Below, one piece after another: positions 26,640 through 35,200 of a DNA stretch of 64,000 nt. The stretch is from Streptomyces sp. SAI-135 (GTDB taxonomy: Bacteria; Actinomycetota; Actinomycetes; Streptomycetales; Streptomycetaceae): the NCBI RefSeq assembly GCF_029893805.1, contig NZ_JARXYP010000002.1:310001-374000 (forward strand). The letters run 5' to 3'. The translations under genes were made by a program, and so were the position numbers. Numbering within the stretch: position 1 is the stretch's first letter; each line of letters opens with the position of its first letter. Below the pieces are notes generated by a model, which saw nothing but the letters and a program-made list of their open reading frames with translations, was not told where the DNA came from and made no database searches.

Positions 26640-29236
26640 GGCAGGTCCTGTTCGTCCAGCTGCATCAGCTGGGCCGGGTCGGGCGCGATGAGATCGGACA
26701 TCCGCAACGCCTGCCGTTCGGTCATCTGCTGGAAGATCTGGCGGGCGGTGCGGCCGTTGCCGAACTGCGCGTTGCGGGGGATGCGTTCGACGTACTCGGC
26801 CAGCGCCTTGCGGGCCGCGGTGGTCAGTTCGTAGCGGTGCCGCTGGGCGTGGTGCTCGACGATGCTGACGAGCTCGGACGAGCTGTAGTCGGCGAAGGTC
26901 AGACTGCGGGTGAAACGGGAGGACAGACCCGGGTTCGAGCCGACGAAGCGGTTCATGTCGTCGGGGTATCCGGCGGCGATGACGACGACCTCGTCGCGGT
27001 GGTCCTCCATGAGCTTGACGAGGGTGGCGATGGCCTCGGCACCGAAGTCGTTGGCGGCCCCGGCGGGGACGAGCGCGTAGGCCTCGTCGATGAACAGCAC
27101 ACCGCCGCGGGCGCGCAGGAAGGCCTCGGTGGTCTTGGGACCGGTGTGGCCGACGTACTCGCCGACGAGGGCGCTGCGGTCCACCTCGACCAGGTGCCCC
27201 CGGGAGAGCAGGCCGAGGGCCTTGAGGAGGCGGCCGTAGAGGCGGGCGACGGTCGTCTTCCCGGTGCCGGGGTTGCCGGCGAAGACCAGGTGGCGGCTGA
27301 GCGGCGGGGCGGGCAGACCGGCCTGTTCGCGCAGCCGTACGGTCTGCATGAGCTTGACCATGCCGCCGACGTCCCGCTTGACGCCGTCGAGCCCGACCAG
27401 CTCGCCCAGTTCGGCGAGGAGGTCCTCCAGCGTCTCCGGCTCCGGCTCCGGTTCGCCCTGCTCGTACAGCTCCGCGCCGACCGGGGTGGGCGCGGGTTCG
27501 GACGGCCGGGTCGGGGCGCCGGGTCCGGCGGGCCGTGACGGCGGTGTGCCCGGCCGGTCCGTCAGCGTCGGGAGTACGGCCGTGCGGACGCGGATCGCCG
27601 CGCAGTCCTCGAAGACCGGTTCCGCCCCCTCGGCGAGACCCACGTCCTGGCCGCAGTCGAAGACACGGCAGCCCCGGAAGCGCACATCGGCGCCGGCGCC
27701 GATGTGCAGGGCGGGGAAGGCGGAGCCGGTCAGGTCGCAGTGGTCGAAGGTGCCGTGGGCCGAGTCGCCGACCAGGATGCCGTTCTTGCCGCTCCGGTCG
27801 ATGCGGACGCCGTCCACCTCCGCCGTGGCTCCCCGGCCCAGTACCAGGCCGCTGCCGGCGGCTTCCGCGATCCCGCCGCCGGTCATCGTGAGCCGGCCGC
27901 CCGCGTCGACGGCGACCCCGGCGGCGCCCGCCCCGGCGATCCGGGTGCCCTGGAGCACGGCGGCGGAGCCGGTGCCGATCTCGACGCCGCTGCGGCGCTG
28001 GCCGAGGGCCGTGCAGTCGCGCAGTTCGCTGGGCCGGGCGGCCGTGGACCGCAGGCGCACGCCGGTCTCGCCGCCGGTGACGCGCACCGCGTCCAGAACG
28101 ACCCTCGCCTCGTCCTCGACGTGCACTCCGCAGTTTCGGAAGCCCTCCAGGGTGCTGTGCGCCACCTCGGCCTGGGCGCCGTCGACCGTGGCGAGCGCGT
28201 GGTCGTCACCGCCGCGCACCCGGCTGCCGTCGATCACGGCGACGGCGCGCTCGCCGAAGTGCAGGGCAGTGCCGCCCGCGTGGTCGACCACTGTCTCCTC
28301 CAGCAGCACGGTCGTACCGCCCACCGCCAGCACCCCGTGCCCGCCGGGTGTCCCGATACGGCAGCCGCGGGTGTTGAGCCGGGCCGTGTCGGCGGCCTCC
28401 AGCCCGTTGCCGCCGGGCTCGGTGATCCGGCAGTCGGTGAGCTCCGCCCGGGCGGTGTGGGAGACCCGCACCCCGGACCGTACGGCCGCGTCGATCCGGC
28501 ATCCGGTCAGCACGGCCGCGGCGTCGTCCTGCACGAGCACCCCGTTGCGGCCGGCGCCGGTCAGCACGCAGTCCCCCGCCAGCAGACGGGCCTCGCCCCG
28601 CACCCGCAGCGCGGACCCGGAGACGCCTCGCACCCGCAGCCGCTCGGCGAGCAGCACGGCGGTGCCGGAGAGCACCACGCCGATGCCGTCGACCTCCTCG
28701 ATCAGCGTGTCCTCGGCTCGCGCGCGGGCATCGCCCGTCAGGTGCAGGGCGGTGTTGCGGGCGCCGCGCAGTGCGGTGCGGCGCAGCAGCAGGACGCCGC
28801 CGCCGTCGACCGGGTCGGCCAGTTCGGCCGCGAGGTCGGCGTCGGGGCCGAGTGCCGCGTTGGCCGCGGCGGAGGAGCCCGCGGACGAGCCGAGCACCTC
28901 GATGCGGCCGCCGCCGAGCTCGCACTCCTGGAGGGTCAGCGCGGCCGCGTCCTCGACCCGTGCGAGGGGTTCCGCGGGGTCGGTGCCCCGCAGCACCAGG
29001 CCGGTGAGCACGCAGTCCGGGGCGGTGACGGTGACGGCGGGCCCCGCGGGCGGGCACACGACGACGGAGCCGACGCCGCCCTCGGGTTCCAGGACGACCC
29101 GTCGGGTGAGCCGGAGGGTCTCCGGGTACTCGCCGGGCTCGACACCGACGACCGCGCCCGCGGGGGCGGCGGCCAGTGCGGCCGCGATGGTCCGGTGGGC
29201 TCCCCTGCCCCTGGCGGCCACGCGTATCACCGTCAT
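26636..29236 (-). CDS. Beta-helix / AAA+ fusion ATPase (EccA/CbxX-like), 866 aa
   Basis: The ATG at 29236 overlaps the giant-protein stop (ATGA). Residues 1-~560 are tandem right-handed beta-helix rungs: a pectin-lyase-like opening (HRTIAAALAAAPAGAVVGVE), then about 20 short repeats of the type G-x-G-V-x-V, such as SGVRVSHTARAELTDCRI and GVEIGTGSAAVLQGTRI. An acidic linker (EQGEPEPEPETLEDLL) leads to one CbxX/EccA-type AAA+ module: Walker A GNPGTGKTT near residue 657, Walker B GVLFIDEAY near 715, and sensor/arginine region SNPGLSSRF. In mycobacteria EccA ATPases handle ESX substrates in the cytosol. The beta-helix replaces the usual TPR part and may bind the giant neighbour. Confidence 0.88.
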   Translation of the reverse strand: MTVIRVAARGRGAHRTIAAALAAAPAGAVVGVEPGEYPETLRLTRRVVLEPEGGVGSVVVCPPAGPAVTVTAPDCVLTGLVLRGTDPAEPLARVEDAAALTLQECELGGGRIEVLGSSAGSSAAANAALGPDADLAAELADPVDGGGVLLLRRTALRGARNTALHLTGDARARAEDTLIEEVDGIGVVLSGTAVLLAERLRVRGVSGSALRVRGEARLLAGDCVLTGAGRNGVLVQDDAAAVLTGCRIDAAVRSGVRVSHTARAELTDCRITEPGGNGLEAADTARLNTRGCRIGTPGGHGVLAVGGTTVLLEETVVDHAGGTALHFGERAVAVIDGSRVRGGDDHALATVDGAQAEVAHSTLEGFRNCGVHVEDEARVVLDAVRVTGGETGVRLRSTAARPSELRDCTALGQRRSGVEIGTGSAAVLQGTRIAGAGAAGVAVDAGGRLTMTGGGIAEAAGSGLVLGRGATAEVDGVRIDRSGKNGILVGDSAHGTFDHCDLTGSAFPALHIGAGADVRFRGCRVFDCGQDVGLAEGAEPVFEDCAAIRVRTAVLPTLTDRPGTPPSRPAGPGAPTRPSEPAPTPVGAELYEQGEPEPEPETLEDLLAELGELVGLDGVKRDVGGMVKLMQTVRLREQAGLPAPPLSRHLVFAGNPGTGKTTVARLYGRLLKALGLLSRGHLVEVDRSALVGEYVGHTGPKTTEAFLRARGGVLFIDEAYALVPAGAANDFGAEAIATLVKLMEDHRDEVVVIAAGYPDDMNRFVGSNPGLSSRFTRSLTFADYSSSELVSIVEHHAQRHRYELTTAARKALAEYVERIPRNAQFGNGRTARQIFQQMTERQALRMSDLIAPDPAQLMQLDEQDLP

Positions 29237-32200
29237 GCGGTGGTGCCTCCGTTCGAGCCGTCGGCCGGGTGGGTGTAGTAGCCGGGGCCGATCGACACGG
29301 TGAGCTCCTTCATGAGGAACAACTGGTAGAAGGTCTTGTCGATCAGCTTGCCGGTGGCGCCGATCGCGATGGTGTCCAGGAAGCCGCCGCGGTGGAACCA
29401 GCGCCCGGCCAGGTTGTTGGTGAGCAGCGTCCGCCCGAGGCCGGTGCTGATGCCGCCGATCGCACCGCCCGCCATGCCGATCGCACCCGCCAACAAGGCG
29501 TCCGTGCCCGAGAGTTTGACGGTGTTGCCGTCCTTGTCCTTCACACCGAAGACCGCCGCCGTTGCCGCCCCGCCGACGAAGCCGGCCACCATGCCACTGG
29601 CCAGGCCCACACCGAAGTCGTAACTGCCCGTCCGCCAGCGGAGCACCTTCTCGTTGCCGGCCCACTCGTCGCCCCAGTTCTTGTCGTTGGGACGGCGGTT
29701 GTACGGGTTGCCCTCGTCGACCTGACCGAGCCCGGTCCGCCACGGGCCACCGCGGTAGGCGGCGAGGTGCCCGGCGGAGAAGGTGCCCTTGACGCCCGCG
29801 CTGACGGTCGCGCCGAACGCGGCCTTGGCCACGTCCGTCACACCGAACGGCGTGCCGGTGGCGGCCGCGACGATGCCGTAGACCGCCAGGTTCATGGTGA
29901 AGTCGAGGATCCACTCCTGGACGAACTCGACGAGGAGCTGCCGCCCGGCCCGGTAGGCGAACGGGGTGACGGTGGACGCGCCGTCGACGCTGGCGCCCCA
30001 CTGCCAGATGTTGGCTTCCTTCCAGGTCCGGCTGAAGCCGCGGAACTCGGCCAGGGCGCCGGTGAAGTTGGTCTCCCGGCCGACGAGGGAGACCCGGCCG
30101 AAGGTGTCGGTGTGCCAGACGAGTCCCGCGACGGTCCGCTGGTCGATCATGGTGACACCGTCGGTGCCGTAGCGGCGCCACTGCTTGTGCCAGTCCTCGC
30201 TCTCCAGGTAGGTGCCGTCCCGGAGTTCGACCTTGCGGCCGATCTCGACGCCGTTCTCGTACTCCTTCCACACGTGCGGATCGATCGTGCCGAGGCCCGC
30301 CGGGTCCACGGTGTACTCGCGCACCCGGTGGGGGGCGTCGGTGAACCAGGAGGTGCCCGCCGGCTTGGCCGGGATCTCCTGGACGATCTGGTTCGTGCCG
30401 GGGACCTGGTCCTGCCAGCGGGCGCCGGGGCGCCAGTCGGGGAGCTGGGTGCCGTCGGCGTCGAACCACCGGCGGACGCGGTCGCCGGGACCGGTGCCGA
30501 AGGCCTTGACCATGCCGTCGGCGCCGACCTTGTTCCAGTGCCAGGTCCGGCCGCCGGCCGGGTCGGGGACGGACCAGGCGTCGACCGTGGTGCCCTTGGC
30601 GAGGAGCCGGTGGTCGCGGACGAGCTGTCCGCTCAGGTCGAAGTCCTGGAAGGTCTCCCGGTCCCAGCCCCAGGGCGTGACGTCGCCGCGGTGGTGGTTG
30701 AGCTTGCGGACGCCGCTGTTGCCCAGGCTGTCCGTCCAGCGCACCGTGCCGTCGAGCATGCCGGTGGAGGTGACCTGGATGTGGTTGCCGGTGCCCGCGG
30801 GGTCGGGCCAGGTGTCCTGGCGGGCGACGACGAGGCCGTGGTGGTCGTAGCGGGTCCAGTCGCCGTTGTTCAGGTGGGCCGGGGGCGCCTGGCCGGGGGC
30901 CGGGCGGTACTCGACGACCGTGCCGTCGTCGAGACCGGACCGGACGACGTTCCACTGCCGCCCCGGGATGTTCGGCGTGTACCAGTCGCCGCCTGCGGGG
31001 CCGACGGCGACCCGGTCCTGCCAGATCACCCGGCGGCCGTCGATCGTCGGCGAGGTGAAGTCGGCGCCGTTGTAGGTGCGGTGGCCCTGCGGCTTGCCGG
31101 CACCCTGCGACCAGGGCAGGTAACCGTCATGGCGGGTCACGCCGGCGGGCAGCTTCACGTCGCCGACGGTGAGGGTGTCGCCGTTCAGCAGCTTGCGGCT
31201 CTCGCGGACGACGACGCCGGTGCGCAGGACGTCGGTCGTGGTGTCGGCGCTGACGAACCGCATCCCGTGGACGGGGGCGCCGCCGCCCGCCGGGGTCTGG
31301 GTGAAGTGGTGCACCTGGAGGTTGTTGTCCCGCTTCAGCCAGGGCACCTGGTCGAGGTTCATGGCCCGGTACTCGCCGCTCGTCAGCCACTGCCAGGAGA
31401 CCGGGGGCCGCTGCTCGGCGAAGCGGCGGGTCTCCAGGAAGTCGCCGTTCTTCAGCGTCACTCCGGCGCCGTTCTCCTTGCCGTGCGCGGACCAGGACGT
31501 GTACTCCGCCTTCGGCACGCCGTCCGCGCCGATCTTCGTCTGGTGGAAGCGGCGCACGTCGTGCGGGGACCAGGTGAAGCGGCCCCACTTCTCGTGGACG
31601 ACGACGCTCTCGCCGGTCCTGGGATGGAGCATGGTGTCGGTGAAGCCCCGGCCGGGGCCCCAGTCGCGGGTGCCGTGGGCGATCGGCCGGTGGTCACCGT
31701 CGTAGCGGGTCCAGGTCGTCTTCGCGAAGGACTGGGTGAGCGGCTTGTTGTCCAGTTGGGCCAGGACGTGTCCGCCGTCGGGGGTGGCCTGGAAGTGCCG
31801 GACCCGGGTGTCGATCCCCATGGTCGTGGTCACGTCGAACCAGCTGCGGCCGCTCTCGCCCCAGTGCCGGGTGCCGTGGCGGACGACGGCGCCGTTCGCG
31901 TCGTACTCGCTCCAGCCGCCGCGCTGGTTGAACCGGCCGAAGTCACCCACCCCGGCCGACGAGTGGTAGGCGTCGAGGACGTGGCCGCCCGGCAGCGTCC
32001 TGCGCTCGAAGACGGTGCCACCGGAGTGGCTGACGAGGTGGACCCGGCCCTGGCCCAGGCCCTTGGTGTCCAGGGTGCCGCCGTCGTACCACCCCCGGGC
32101 CCCGGTGAGCGGCCGCGGGGTGCCGGCCGCGTCCAGGCGCACGCGCTCCCAGGTCGGCTTGGTGACGCCGTCGCTGGGGTGGGTGACCTTGAGGTACTCG

Positions 32201-35200
32201 TTCGGCTTGACAGTGCCCTTGGTGACGACGTCGATCCGCTGCTCGGTGATCCTGCCGAGGTTGTCGTACAGCTTGTACTCGCCCGCCCGGACGCCCGGGA
32301 AGCCGTCGACGCGGTAGCCGCCGCCCGGCTGGGGGGTGACAGTGTGTCCGCCGGGCGGGACCGGGCTCAGCTCACCGTCGAGGAGCGTGTGGGTGTCGGT
32401 GCGGATGAAGCGGGTGCCGACCGAGTCGGTGAGCTGAACGGCGTCGAACTGGTGGGCGCCCTGGCCGTCGTGGACGCGGAACACGCCGGTCCCGGCCGTG
32501 TCCGCGGCCGCGAGGTCGACCCGGCCGCCCGCGTCGACGAGGAGGATCTCGCCGTCCTGGGTGATCCGGAAGCCCGCTCCTGACGGCCGGGCGGCGACCC
32601 GTACGTCGTCCAGCCGGGCCAGGTCGGCGTCGAGCAGGTTGACGGCGCCCGCCGGGTGGAACTCCAGGAAGCGGCCGATGGGGGCGCCGCCGCCGTCGAC
32701 CACGCCCCGGGTGACGGTGAACGTGCCGCCGGGGCCGGCGGTGACGGAGGCGTGCGGTACGGGGGCGCCGTTCATGTCCTTCAGCACCGGGACCGGGTTG
32801 GCGCCGGTCGCCGGAGTGTGGACGAGGCCGCTCCCCTGGGCCGGGGTGAGGGTGGCGATGTCGTCGGTGTGCACGCCCTGGGCGTCGACGGCGACGTGGG
32901 TGTCGCCGTGCTGGATCCGGAAGCCGCCGCCCTGCTGCGGGACGACGACGGCACCGTCCAGGCGGGGCGGGGTGCCGCCGAGCCCGATCCGGATCTCGCT
33001 GCCGGCGAGGGGGCCGCCCTGGAGGGTGAGCAGGTCGTGGGTGTGGGTGCCGTCGAGGCCGTACACGGTGGTCCGGTTGTTCGGGGCCGGTACGTGGAAT
33101 TCGTCGCCGACCCGCGTGATCGCTCCCTGGTCGACACCCGCCAGATCGGTGCGTGCCAGAGCGCCGCCCGGCGTGACCGGTACGAGTGCCACGTGGCCGG
33201 TGCCCTGGAGCGGGACCACGATGTGGGTGCGGGTCCCGGAGCCGTCGAGCACGTGGCCGGGGGTGCCGCCCAGGTCGACGTGGAGGCGGCTGCCGGCGAG
33301 CGGGCCGCCCTGGACGTCGAGCAGGTCGTGGGTGTGGGTGCCGTTGGCCGCGTCGAAGACGGTGGTGCGGTTGCCGAGGGCGGGGACGTGGAACTCGCCG
33401 CCGACCGACGTGATCGCACCCTGGTTAACGCCGGCCGCGTCCACCCGCACCGGGGTCCCCTGACCGGCCGGGATGTGCACGAAGTCGTTCGTGCCCCGGA
33501 GAGTGAGCACGTCGTGGGTCCGGGCGCCGTCGAGGCCGACCACGAGGTGCCGGTTGCCGTTCTCGATGCGGAACGCGGTCGGCGGCTGCGGGGTGGGCGG
33601 TACCGCGGGGTGCTGGGGGGTGACGGTGGCGCCGGCGATCCGGTTTCCGGCGGCGTCGACCAGGTGTTGGCCGCGGAGGTAGCCGCCGCCCTCGATTCTG
33701 ATCGCCTCGTGGGAGAAGGCGCCGTCAGCGGTGTGGACGGCGACGACGCCGGCCGGAGTCTGCGGTGTGCGGACGTGGAACATGCCCTGCACCTGGGTGA
33801 CCGTGGCGCCGGGATGCGGGACGGCGAGCGCGTCGGTGAGCTGTGGGCGGCCGCCGCCGGTGAGCACGTACAGGTTGTTGCCGGCGGTGCCGCCGGTCAG
33901 TTGGGTGCCGGTGCGGCCCGGGAGGCCGGTCGCCGGGTCGTACAGCTGGAAGCCGCCGGGGGTGGGGAGGTTGAGCTCGCCGCCCGTGTAGAGCGCCTGG
34001 CCGGGCGGGAGCGGGGGCCCGGACACCTGCCGTACGGCGTTGGCGTCGATCAGGTCGACGGCGATCCGAGTGCCCTGGTGGGGGCCGCCCGCGAGGGTGA
34101 TGAGTCGCTCGTCGCGGATCGGGGTGAGGGTGCCCGTGGCGTCCGGGGCGAGGTCGATCCGGCGGATCTCGACGGCGCTCACGGTGTGGTCGACGCGGAC
34201 GAGGTCGGTGTTGTCCGGGCCCGCTCCGGGGAGGTGCTGCACGGTGATCGGCGGCGCGCCCACCGCGTGGACGGGGGTGACGCCGGTGATCCGACCGGGG
34301 GCGGCGCCGAACTGGACCTGGAGCTGGGCGTTGGTGACACCGGGCACGTTCACGGTGGTGGGGGCGTTGGGCGGGCCCTGGACCGGCTGGTTGACCGGCG
34401 GCGGGGTGAGCAGGCCGGCCTGACCTTGGCTGTGGGGCGGCATCGAGCCGAGGACGTGGGAGTTGGCCAGGGTGCCCGGCGGGAAGTGCTGCATGCCGCC
34501 GGCCGGCGCCCAGTTGTCCGCCGCGCTCAGGTGGTACGTCCACTGGTCGGTGCCGCCGTTGTTCGGCAGGGCGCGCTGGACGACGAGGACGTCCTGGCTG
34601 TTCTGGACGGCGTGCCAGGCGGTGACGCCCTGCACACCGCCCGTGTCGACGTGGACGTTCGTGCCGTGGGGGCCCGTTCCCGGGGTGACACGGACGCTGA
34701 CGCCCGGCAGCGAGGAGTCGATGTTCGTGAACGTGTGCAGGAAGTTGAACTGCTGACCGGTCATCATCCGAACCTCGATGGTCCGGGAGGCCAGCACCGC
34801 CAGGTCCACCCGGCCGAGCTTCGGCAGGTCCACTGCGTAGGAGCCGGGCGTCGGCGCGCTAAGGCCGCCGGTGTTGGCGGGGGTCGGTGTCGGGGTCGGG
34901 GCGACATGGGTGACGTCGGCGGTGGGGGTGTCGACGCGGGCCGGGGCCGGGGTGGGGGTGGTGACATGGGCGGCGGCGGTGCCGAGGGCCGGGACGTCCA
35001 CGTGGGCGAGGTTCACGGCGGGGGTGTCGGCGATGGCCGCCGGGACGTCGACGTGCGCGGCGGACGCCCCGGAGGGTACGTCGGCGTGGGTGAGGTGCAG
35101 GTCGGCGCCGTTCGCCCCGCCCGTCCCCACCGAAGGCACCTCCACCCGGCCGACGTTGACGTCGGCACCGCTCACCCCCCGCACGTCGACCGACGGCACG

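Noticed and set aside
26636..30955. Extended 1439-codon frame for the AAA+ protein
   Set aside because: The part upstream of the ATG at 29236 is a shadow of the giant gene; the ATGA overlap and the start of the beta-helix repeats fix the true start.
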